Assembly (NCBI GenBank): GCA_013329865.1 | Contig: DUJJ01000039.1 | Location: 1 to 13,042, forward strand | Length of the DNA stretch: 13,042 bases | Reading direction: 5' to 3' | From: Candidatus Poseidoniaceae archaeon | GTDB taxonomy: Archaea > Thermoplasmatota > Poseidoniia > Poseidoniales > Poseidoniaceae | Shown here: positions 5,788 through 11,987 of the stretch, piece after piece | Numbering within the stretch: the first letter of the stretch is position 1 | How the letters are laid out: each line of letters starts with the position of its first letter | Notes under the pieces: generated by a model | Told to the model about the DNA's origin: nothing | Database searches by the model: none | The model's input: only the letters and a program-made list of their open reading frames with translations | Position numbers and translations under genes: made by a program

Positions 5788-8627
5788 ACTCCTAAAAGAG
5801 TCCTCGCAGAGGCAAAACTATCTTCCAAGCCCTCAGGATTTGAACCGCCACCTTGAGCAAATGTTGGTCTGCCACCACCACCACCGTCGATATGACTGAT
5901 AATGGTTTGAAGAATTTTGACAGAATCATACCGCTCACTAGCAATCGTGTTCTCTGTAGTCGCAACCATCAACTTCCCACCACCGTCTTTCGAGCCTAGG
6001 ATTGCTAAGGTGGGATTATCAAAATCTAATGTGAGTTCTTTGAGCATCTTGGACATGTTTTTCAGTCCGCCATCGGCCTCCATAATCACTATCCTGACGC
6101 CGTCTTTAGCGAAACTAGTATCGTCGCTCCCACTAGTTCGCAAGCGGACAATTTCTGCCTCTAACTGTTCAATACGCTTCCTCTGTTCTTTCCATTCGTT
6201 AAAAAATCGCTCTGCTGTCTTTGGCACATCGTGTATATTGACTCCAAAGACATCACCTGTTTCCCGTAACAAATCGTCTTGGTCTCGTGCATAGTCGAGT
6301 GCGGCCTGACCTGCTACGATATGTAGCCGTTCTACGCCGTCTTGCACTGCTGTCGAACGAACTATCCTGATTGACCCAATTTGGCCTATCTCATCATGAT
6401 GTGTTCCACCGCAAGCCTGAATATCATGATCTGATATTCTTAACACGCGAATAGTATCACCCTTTGGTGCCCCTCCTTGATAAAGATCAAATCCATACTT
6501 TCGATCTGCATCCTTGCGATTAAGAATGGTCTTTTCAGTTTTGTTAACCTGAACGATCACATCATTAGACATTTTTTCAATAGCATCGAGATCCTGTCTT
6601 GATAATCGGTTGTAGTGGGTTATATCCAATCGAGCAGATTCTTCTGCTTTATTGGCACCTGCTTGGTAAATATGTGGACCCAGTATTTTACGTGCCGAAC
6701 CACCGACAATGTGGACTGAAGTATGATGGTCCATCAATTGTTTACGCCTATTCCAGTTAAGCGAGCCATGCACTAAATCACCATTGCTAAGTTCGGTATC
6801 AACTATGTGGACAATGTGTTGACCGACTTTGCGCGTGTCTAGCACACGGCAATGAACTGAGTCAGTGGACAGTGTGCCATAATCACCTTCTTGGCCACCT
6901 CCCTCTGGATAAAAGCATGTCCGGTCAAGGACCACTCCGTGCGTAGCCCCTTCAGGCAGATTGTCAACACTAACTGCAGTGCAGAACAATACGCTTGCGT
7001 CAAATTCAAACTGGTAAACATCATCATAATACAATGTGTTTGTCGGTGGAAGTTCCGGAAGATTACTAATTAGATCAGTCTTTTTGACCGCTTTTGCAGC
7101 ATCTCTCGCCATTCTGGCGTGGCGCTCGGCCAATTCTGCGGTAAAACCAGCCCGCAAAGACATCGCAGTCCAGCCCGATTGATGTGCTAGTGAGATGGCC
7201 ATCTCCGGTGCAATGCCGTGCGAATCGTTGAGAGAGAATAGTAAATCATCATCAATTGCCACGGCAGTCTTGTCGACATTGGCTAACATCGTTTTGATTA
7301 CTTGTTCACCTTTGCGAAGCATCTCGACATATTTTTCTTCTTCTAACCGAAGAATTGTTGCAATACCGTCGTGGGTTTGTTTCATTGTTTTATTACCCAA
7401 ATTAACCTGTATGTGATGTAAGGCTAGCTCCGCAAGTGATACATCGATACCGAGTTCGTCACGCATTCTTAACGTCCTTCTAGCTAACATCCTTGCCAAG
7501 TAACCTGCTTTGGCATTGGATGGTACTAAACCATCTCCCAACATATTGCACAGGGCGTGGAGATGATCTGGAATTGCATAAATTCTTGACAGAGGGTCAG
7601 TTATAGCACTGAATTGCTCGCGGTCAATGGCAATACCACGTTCACTTAATTTATTGATGAAAACGGTTGTTAACTCATCGCCATCTACTCCGACCTCAAT
7701 ATTCATGATACCGTTTAACCGGCTCATCTCTCCAAGTATCTTGTCCAAATTCAGTTCTGGCCATTGTTCAGTTAGGTTACCAAATCTGGATAGCTCCTTC
7801 AGCCAAGCCACTGTTTCAGGATAAATCGCTTCATAGATTGTTGGCGTACCGGCAGCCGCCCAACAGAATCGCTCAAGTCCATAACCTGTGTCAATTATCT
7901 GCAGCGACATTTCCTTGTAACGGTCGCCCTTAATTTCTACATCACCGTCTTCTGCTTCCTCAAGATTCATAAAAACCAGAGTGGCTAATTCTAAACCACC
8001 GACAATAACCTCGACTGCTGGACCTGCATTACCACCACCGCTCCAAGGATTCTCGACATAGGTAATCTCTTTCGCGTCAATACCAAAAGTTACCGTCAAC
8101 ATCTCATGACAGTATCTAACACAATCCTCCATCCAGTAATACATTTTGCCCTCATGTGGTCGGTTGAATACGTGATGTGCCATCATCTCAAAGGTCGTTA
8201 AGTGACGGCCACTACGACCAACCGCATCGACGTCAGTTAGTCTGATACACGGTTGTGAAATTGTCAAAGGATTTGCCGGAGGTTCAACCAATCCCGATGT
8301 CACGTGGGGTTGAAAATCAGCAATTGAGGCAATCGTCAAGTGAATATCGTCCCGCCACCTGGCGAGTATCGGGTAGGGCTCTACACGTGCATGCTCACGT
8401 TGTTCAAAGAATCCGAGAAAGGCTTCTCGCATTGCATCCTTGAGTTCTTTACCACGCATCGAGAATCCGCTAATTAGTGGGTTACCGATGAATGTATACT
8501 CATCCTCACTGGTATCCCCACAAGTGTCTCGTTCGCTATCAACTGTCCAAAACCATAGATTGGTGACACGGCACTGCTTCCTTACATAGCCGTTATCATG
8601 GAAGACTGCTAAATCAATTGGAGCCAT
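5784..8627 (-). CDS. alaS: Alanyl-tRNA synthetase (archaeal type)
   Basis: Charges tRNA-Ala with alanine and removes mischarged serine or glycine. Numbered from ATG 8627, the product is 947 residues. An archaeal-type N-terminal extension (10-50) contains YVRKQC and TCGD. The class II catalytic core follows, with DDIHLTIASIADFQP at 93-107, then the tRNA-recognition helices. The editing domain has its four zinc ligands: H635 and H639 in HHTSVH, C739 and H743 in CGGTH. A charged helix (about 800-830) leads to the C-Ala/DHHA1 domain, whose glycine-rich GGGGGRPTFAQGGG lies at 915-928. Only two of the four Cys usual in the N-terminal extension are present (see findings). ATG 8633 and GTG 8642 are alternative starts. 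An AGGTG six bases before 8633 resembles a ribosome site, but a TTATAT box 25-26 bases before 8627 fits a leaderless start there. Its stop overlaps the Nudix stop; it diverges from rtcB. Confidence 0.96.
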   Translation of the reverse strand: MAPIDLAVFHDNGYVRKQCRVTNLWFWTVDSERDTCGDTSEDEYTFIGNPLISGFSMRGKELKDAMREAFLGFFEQREHARVEPYPILARWRDDIHLTIASIADFQPHVTSGLVEPPANPLTISQPCIRLTDVDAVGRSGRHLTTFEMMAHHVFNRPHEGKMYYWMEDCVRYCHEMLTVTFGIDAKEITYVENPWSGGGNAGPAVEVIVGGLELATLVFMNLEEAEDGDVEIKGDRYKEMSLQIIDTGYGLERFCWAAAGTPTIYEAIYPETVAWLKELSRFGNLTEQWPELNLDKILGEMSRLNGIMNIEVGVDGDELTTVFINKLSERGIAIDREQFSAITDPLSRIYAIPDHLHALCNMLGDGLVPSNAKAGYLARMLARRTLRMRDELGIDVSLAELALHHIQVNLGNKTMKQTHDGIATILRLEEEKYVEMLRKGEQVIKTMLANVDKTAVAIDDDLLFSLNDSHGIAPEMAISLAHQSGWTAMSLRAGFTAELAERHARMARDAAKAVKKTDLISNLPELPPTNTLYYDDVYQFEFDASVLFCTAVSVDNLPEGATHGVVLDRTCFYPEGGGQEGDYGTLSTDSVHCRVLDTRKVGQHIVHIVDTELSNGDLVHGSLNWNRRKQLMDHHTSVHIVGGSARKILGPHIYQAGANKAEESARLDITHYNRLSRQDLDAIEKMSNDVIVQVNKTEKTILNRKDADRKYGFDLYQGGAPKGDTIRVLRISDHDIQACGGTHHDEIGQIGSIRIVRSTAVQDGVERLHIVAGQAALDYARDQDDLLRETGDVFGVNIHDVPKTAERFFNEWKEQRKRIEQLEAEIVRLRTSGSDDTSFAKDGVRIVIMEADGGLKNMSKMLKELTLDFDNPTLAILGSKDGGGKLMVATTENTIASERYDSVKILQTIISHIDGGGGGRPTFAQGGGSNPEGLEDSFASARTLLGV
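5787..5802. terminator. Possible short hairpin at the Nudix/alaS stop overlap
   Basis: GACTC, six bases (CTAAAA), GAGTC form a perfect 5-bp inverted repeat beginning on the last base of the Nudix stop and lying within the alaS 3' coding end. A stem this short is weak on its own. It is listed because two of the other convergent junctions in this window also carry stop-proximal hairpins. Confidence 0.18.
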
Positions 8628-8649
8628 GACCATTAACCACACCTACTGG

Positions 8650-8655
8650 ATATAA
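8650..8655 (-). promoter_or_regulatory. TATA-like box for alaS
   Basis: Reads TTATAT on the minus strand, centred 25-26 bases before ATG 8627 and about 20 before ATG 8633. The spacing favours transcription starting at ATG 8627 (leaderless), which is the reason for choosing that start. It lies in the 103-base gap between alaS and the divergent rtcB. Confidence 0.45.
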
Positions 8656-8688
8656 CTTCCAGTGTAAACCAAGACTTGAACCCTGCGA

Positions 8689-8695
8689 CTATATC
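8689..8695 (+). promoter_or_regulatory. TATA-like box for rtcB
   Basis: CTATATC in the alaS-rtcB gap. Counting about 26 bases onward places the transcript start near 8718, giving a leader of about 13 bases to the GTG at 8731 or 25 to the ATG at 8743. AAAGGT at 8717-8722, eight bases before the GTG, resembles a ribosome-binding site but would sit at the extreme 5' end of such a transcript. Confidence 0.4.
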
Positions 8696-8730
8696 GCAAA
8701 TTTACTGGTAATCCTCAAAGGTAGACAACT

Positions 8731-10218
8731 GTGCCGGGTGATATGGGCGATGAATGGCGCAAGCATCTTCAGTCTGAGGCTGATGGTACTATCAGAATCA
8801 AAGCCCATGGTAACATGAAAGTAGATGCTAGAATTGTCACCGATGAAGATCATTTCAACAATCATATCGATGACCGTGGCCCCGAACAATTGGTCAATGC
8901 GGCAGAAATTCCAGGGGTGGTTGGCGAGGCATGGGCTATGGCAGACTGGCATTTTGGCTACGGACTACCGATCGGCGGGGTCATAGCAACTGACATAAAT
9001 CACGGCGAAAATGGCGGCGCGATATCACCGGGAGCCGTGGGTTTCGACATTAATTGCGGAGTAAGAGTTCTCGCTCTCGATGCAACAATTGATGACATCC
9101 CAAATATCAAAAAATTGGGCGGGCGACTCGCTGGGCGGATTCCTGCCGGTGCATCTGGTAAAGGTGGATTAGCAATTGACATGCCTAAAATTCGTGCGCT
9201 TACTGAAGGCGGTGCCCAGGCAGCGGTTGAAATGGGCATTGGCTACGATGAAGATTTACCCTCACTAGAATCAAATGGTATGTTAGAGGTAGATGACGCA
9301 ACACTTTCGAATCGGGCATTGGAGCGTGGTTTGCGTGCACTCGGAACCCTTGGCAGTGGTAACCACTTCTTAGAAATTCAATCCGTCGAAAGACTAGTTG
9401 ATGAGGCAACTGCCCGACACTGGGGTTTGTATGAAGGGCAACTACTGGCGATGATTCACTCTGGTTCTCGAGGTTTAGGCCATCAGGTTTGCAGTGAACA
9501 TTCAAGAAAACTAGAACAAAAATACAAACGAACCAAAACCGGCTGGTATGCCGAGGAATATGATTTTACCATTTCCGACAGACAGTTAGCCTGTGCTCCG
9601 TTTCACTCGAATGCGGGTCAATCATACCTACAGGAAATGAATGCTGCGGCTAATTTTGCCTTCGCCAATCGCAGCGCATTAGCCCATCGATTGAGGGAGG
9701 TGTTACGCTTAGAGATGGGCGTCGATGGTGAGGCGAGAACTCTGTACGATGTCGCTCATAACATTGCTAAGGTAGAAACCCACATAATACACGGTAAAAA
9801 CTGCCAGTGTGCAATTCACCGAAAAGGTGCGACGCGAGCATTTTCAGGAGATAGTGGTCACATTGAAAATAATTTTCAAACCACCGGCCAACCAGTTCTC
9901 GTCCCAGGTGATATGGGTACCGGATCATGGATTATGGCTGGGCCTAAAACTGGCCAAAATCAAGCATTTGGCTCATCGTGTCACGGTGCTGGTCGTGCAC
10001 TATCAAGAACCAAGGCCAAGCAAACAATCGATGGAAAAGCACTGAAACAGCGCTTGGAAAGCTCTGGAATTCGAATTCACGCCTCAACTCCAAATGTACT
10101 GTCTGAAGAAGCCCCAGAAGCTTACAAAGACGTCGATGAGGTAATTGAGCTAACCGAAAGAGCAGGATTAGCAAGGCCAGTTGTTAGGATGAAGCCAAAT
10201 ATTGTCATCAAAGGTTAA
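8731..10218 (+). CDS. rtcB: RNA-splicing ligase RtcB
   Basis: RtcB joins RNA 2',3'-cyclic phosphate (or 3'-phosphate) ends to 5'-OH ends using GTP and Mn2+. In archaea it seals tRNA exons after intron removal. At 495 residues it is of normal length. Family active-site residues are visible: D106 and C109 in GFDINCG, N211 and H212 in GSGNH, H243 in MIHSGSRGLG, H344 in AHNIAK, and H418 in SSCHGAGR, which aligns with the His that forms the GMP adduct. HRKGATRAF (363-371) and PGDMGTGSW (392-400) are further hallmarks. NCQC (357-360), just before HRKG, places two Cys near the active site; I do not recall these as usual. The start is GTG 8731, or ATG 8743 four codons later; both fit the family N-terminus. 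No archease gene, a common RtcB partner, is in view. The stop directly abuts a convergent coiled-coil gene. Confidence 0.96.
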   Translation: MPGDMGDEWRKHLQSEADGTIRIKAHGNMKVDARIVTDEDHFNNHIDDRGPEQLVNAAEIPGVVGEAWAMADWHFGYGLPIGGVIATDINHGENGGAISPGAVGFDINCGVRVLALDATIDDIPNIKKLGGRLAGRIPAGASGKGGLAIDMPKIRALTEGGAQAAVEMGIGYDEDLPSLESNGMLEVDDATLSNRALERGLRALGTLGSGNHFLEIQSVERLVDEATARHWGLYEGQLLAMIHSGSRGLGHQVCSEHSRKLEQKYKRTKTGWYAEEYDFTISDRQLACAPFHSNAGQSYLQEMNAAANFAFANRSALAHRLREVLRLEMGVDGEARTLYDVAHNIAKVETHIIHGKNCQCAIHRKGATRAFSGDSGHIENNFQTTGQPVLVPGDMGTGSWIMAGPKTGQNQAFGSSCHGAGRALSRTKAKQTIDGKALKQRLESSGIRIHASTPNVLSEEAPEAYKDVDEVIELTERAGLARPVVRMKPNIVIKG

Positions 10219-10242
10219 TCACATACAGAATTTGGTATGTGA
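10219..10242. terminator. Perfect 8-bp hairpin at the rtcB / coiled-coil gene junction
   Basis: TCACATAC, then eight bases, then GTATGTGA. The stem begins on the first base after the rtcB TAA and, on the other strand, encodes the last residues and the TGA stop of the coiled-coil protein. It could mark the 3' end of both transcripts or shield them from exonucleases. There is no U-tract, so a classical intrinsic terminator is not shown. Confidence 0.4.
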
Positions 10243-10404
10243 CTGACCTGGAATCGTTGGAGCCGCACCGGTATGGACACCGTCTGGCTCCTCACAAATT
10301 ACACTCAACAAAGTATTGACCAAATCCTTCAGTTCATCGACCTGAATTTGTAAATCCTTCATTCGTCGTTTTAATTCTGCTTTGCTTTCTAGACTTTCTC
10401 CCAT
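10219..10404 (-). CDS. Small coiled-coil protein (61 residues), unknown function
   Basis: I do not recognise this protein. Residues 11-36 form an uninterrupted amphipathic helix: hydrophobic residues at 11, 15, 18, 22, 25, 29, 32 and 36 give the exact 4-3 alternation of a coiled coil, with Lys, Arg, Glu and Asp between. It is therefore likely to dimerise or bind a partner helix. The C-terminal 22 residues are rich in Gly, Pro, Thr and His and probably disordered. It has no membrane segment or signal peptide. Reality is supported by the heptad pattern and by its stop abutting the rtcB stop with no gap, the same packing as the other convergent pairs here. The gene has its own upstream region of about 150 bases, with an 18-base palindrome 12 bases before the ATG. 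A DNA-binding or chaperone-adaptor role is conceivable but not shown. Confidence 0.65.
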   Translation of the reverse strand: MGESLESKAELKRRMKDLQIQVDELKDLVNTLLSVICEEPDGVHTGAAPTIPGQSHTKFCM

Positions 10405-10416
10405 CTTATCCCATCT

Positions 10417-10434
10417 AAGGAAGTTGCCTTCCTT
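10417..10434. promoter_or_regulatory. Perfect palindromic hairpin upstream of the coiled-coil gene
   Basis: AAGGAAG, TTGC, CTTCCTT: a perfect 7-bp inverted repeat with a four-base loop, ending 12 bases before the ATG at 10404 on the minus strand. It could be an operator for a dimeric repressor near the transcription start, or a hairpin in the 5' leader. The only TATA-like matches upstream are weak (10435-10441 and 10456-10464), so which of these applies is unclear. The rest of 10405-10555 is AT-rich, and I see no further gene in it apart from the tRNA promoter. Confidence 0.4.
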
Positions 10435-10503
10435 GCTATGTTTTCAGTAAAATCGATTATTAATCTTTGAGGATAATTTTCTTAGCAAACTGCCATTTGT
10501 TCA

Positions 10504-10518
10504 GTCAATATATTTGAC
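10504..10518. repeat. Short inverted repeat GTCAA-TATAT-TTGAC
   Basis: Five-base arms around an AT-rich centre, about 40 bases before the tRNA-Thr gene and upstream of its TATA-like box. It resembles a small operator, but the arms are short and it could be chance in AT-rich spacer DNA. Confidence 0.2.
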
Positions 10519-10524
10519 GAAGCG

Positions 10525-10530
10525 TTATAA
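10525..10530 (+). promoter_or_regulatory. TATA box for tRNA-Thr
   Basis: TTATAA centred about 28 bases before the first base of the tRNA, close to archaeal box A spacing. It is one of the clearest TATA matches in the window because the tRNA 5' end fixes the reference point. Confidence 0.55.
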
Positions 10531-10555
10531 TCATCATGCAAGTCGGCAGAAACAC

Positions 10556-10627
10556 GCCACTGTGGCTTAGGGGTATAGCACCTCATTGGTAATGAGGAGG
10601 TCGCGAGTTCAAATCTCGCCAGTGGCT
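10556..10627 (+). tRNA. tRNA-Thr (anticodon GGT)
   Basis: A full cloverleaf of 72 bases. The acceptor stem GCCACTG pairs with CAGTGGC. The D arm is GCTTAGGGGTATAGC. The anticodon stem CCTCA/TGAGG carries the loop TTGGTAA, so the anticodon is GGT, reading ACC/ACU threonine codons. The five-base variable region is followed by the T arm GCGAG-TTCAAAT-CTCGC. The discriminator base is T. CCA is not encoded and no intron is present, so CCA must be added enzymatically and RtcB is not needed for this tRNA. It converges on tRNA-Ser 54 bases away. Confidence 0.96.
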
Positions 10628-10658
10628 CTTAAACAGCAATCATGTGAGTAGTTACATT

Positions 10659-10671
10659 CAACCTTCGGTTG
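10659..10671. terminator. Small hairpin between the convergent tRNAs
   Basis: CAACC-TTC-GGTTG gives a 5-bp stem with a three-base loop in the 54-base gap between tRNA-Thr and tRNA-Ser. It may separate the two convergent transcripts, but archaeal termination usually relies on T-runs and none is prominent here. Confidence 0.25.
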
Positions 10672-10681
10672 TATAGAGTGG

Positions 10682-10764
10682 CGCCGAGAGAGGGATTTGA
10701 ACCCCCGAGGGAAGATCCCACGCGATTTCCAGTCGCGCGCACTACCAGGCTATGCGATCTCGGC
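10682..10764 (-). tRNA. tRNA-Ser (anticodon GGA)
   Basis: A class II tRNA of 83 bases on the minus strand. The acceptor stem GCCGAGA pairs perfectly with TCTCGGC, and the discriminator is G. The D arm is GCATAGCCTGGTAGTGC. The anticodon stem CGCGA/TCGCG holds the loop CTGGAAA, giving anticodon GGA for UCC/UCU serine codons. The variable region contains a stem (GGGA-TCT-TCCC), the mark of tRNA-Ser/Leu. The T arm is GGGGG-TTCAAAT-CCCTC, with one G-T pair. There is no intron and no encoded CCA. A weak TTAA-containing box about 28 bases upstream (near 10792) may be its promoter. Confidence 0.96.
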
Positions 10765-10862
10765 CTAACCCTGCGGTGGCTATTCTCCGTTTAACATTCA
10801 CGCCCATCCTTTTCGACTTGAATTAGCGAAAATACTCAAAGGTGATTCGACTAGCGTGGGCC

Positions 10863-11987
10863 ATGACCGACCCATCAGGTGAGTCAACAGAGACCGCTGA
10901 TGGAATACCGTTCCGACTTCGTGATATGGAATTAAACGTGAAATTTGGCGACGTTCATCCAATCTTCAACCGCATCGACGACCTTAGAAAACAGTGGAAA
11001 TTCATGGTTTTATTAGCCCTCAATGATTGGGGTAGGGCTAATTACCTGATGTTAGGTTTTGGAATCTGTGCATTCGTTTTAGGTGCTGTTTCAACTGACA
11101 TAGTGTCCGGTGGTGATTCATTATCCACTGGGATGGACGGTTTGCTGGGCGTTGGCTCATTTTCTTTCTTTCAAATGCTACTCTCCGTTGTGTCATGGGT
11201 TGTCTTTCTGTACTTTGTCTGGATGGAATTTCCTGTTATGCGTGTGCACTCAGTCACCATGATGCTTATCTGGAACGGCATGGTATTTGCCAATGTGTTT
11301 TTCCATGAAAATAACTCTAAATGGCCCATTGATATTTCTCTCTCGGATATGATGTTTGGAACACTAATCATGCTTGTCGTGATATTCTTCACCTACTTTT
11401 TTTGGAAAGCAGTCAGTGATACGAGGGATTTACATGTTCAGGTCCACCATGTTCATGAAGATGTTAGAATAATGGAGCGTGATATGCATGAGCACTCACT
11501 TGGTGGTTGGGGCTCGATGCTATTGGTTTGGTTTAGTGCCACATTTTTGTCAGCTTGGTCAGGCGTGAATTTCGTGGCCTCGAGAAATAACGAAGCCTAT
11601 CTAACACTGATAATCCACGTGTTGAGTGGAATTATTGTAGTGCCGTTGATACTGATGATTATTTGGTATCCGCAAAGAATGCTTGGCACGACCACAAAAA
11701 TTTCTACTTCTGCTGCGTTAACTGCGGAAATTGAGATGAGTCAAGGTCAATTGAGTATAACAACTGATGCTAAGTGCCCAGAATGTAGTGCCCCAGTCAC
11801 GCTAACTATGGGTCTAAATGGACAAGTTTCGGTGCCTTGCCCTGAAGCGGGCTGTGAAGCTGAAAGCGGCATAATTGGCTCAATATGCGCAGGCTGCAAC
11901 AAGGAATTTCCGTCCAGATTTAATTGCCAATCTTGTAGCACAAATATTCCATATGTTGATACCATTCCTGATTCGGAGGCCTGGTGA
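10863..11987 (+). CDS. Membrane protein with His-rich loop and twin C-terminal Cys4 zinc ribbons, unknown family
   Basis: I do not recognise this 374-residue protein. The N-terminal 60 residues are soluble. Hydrophobic segments at about 61-79, 100-121, 130-147, 163-181, 217-233 and 246-269 suggest six membrane passes. The loop 190-212 carries six His (191, 195, 196, 198, 209, 211) among acidic residues, a possible metal-binding or sensing patch. The C-terminal 75 residues hold two Cys4 clusters, C305/C308/C326/C331 and C342/C345/C355/C358, typical of zinc ribbons. An even number of passes would put both ends on one side, probably the cytoplasm. GTG 10842 would add seven residues, but it lies inside AAAGGTGAT (10838-10846), an anti-16S-like site, so ATG 10863 is preferred; the 16-base spacing is long. 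An AAAATA box (10829-10834) fits transcription starting near 10858. The stop overlaps the next ATG by one base, so the two genes are probably co-translated. Confidence 0.8.
   Translation: MTDPSGESTETADGIPFRLRDMELNVKFGDVHPIFNRIDDLRKQWKFMVLLALNDWGRANYLMLGFGICAFVLGAVSTDIVSGGDSLSTGMDGLLGVGSFSFFQMLLSVVSWVVFLYFVWMEFPVMRVHSVTMMLIWNGMVFANVFFHENNSKWPIDISLSDMMFGTLIMLVVIFFTYFFWKAVSDTRDLHVQVHHVHEDVRIMERDMHEHSLGGWGSMLLVWFSATFLSAWSGVNFVASRNNEAYLTLIIHVLSGIIVVPLILMIIWYPQRMLGTTTKISTSAALTAEIEMSQGQLSITTDAKCPECSAPVTLTMGLNGQVSVPCPEAGCEAESGIIGSICAGCNKEFPSRFNCQSCSTNIPYVDTIPDSEAW

Noticed and set aside
5917..6294. 125-codon plus-strand frame inside alaS, with others at 7195-7416 and 7627-7824
   Set aside because: Antisense shadows of the alaS reading frame, rich in Ser and Pro as expected from antisense codons, with no start signals.
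9000..9505. Minus-strand frames inside rtcB
   Set aside because: Antisense shadows of a strongly conserved ligase gene with no independent support.
10556..10764. Intron-containing tRNAs as local substrates of RtcB
   Set aside because: Both tRNAs fold without any intron, so closeness to rtcB is not functional evidence.
10842..10862. GTG start for the membrane zinc-ribbon protein
   Set aside because: The GTG lies within the AGGTGAT stretch that resembles a ribosome-binding site. ATG 10863 gives a sensible start.
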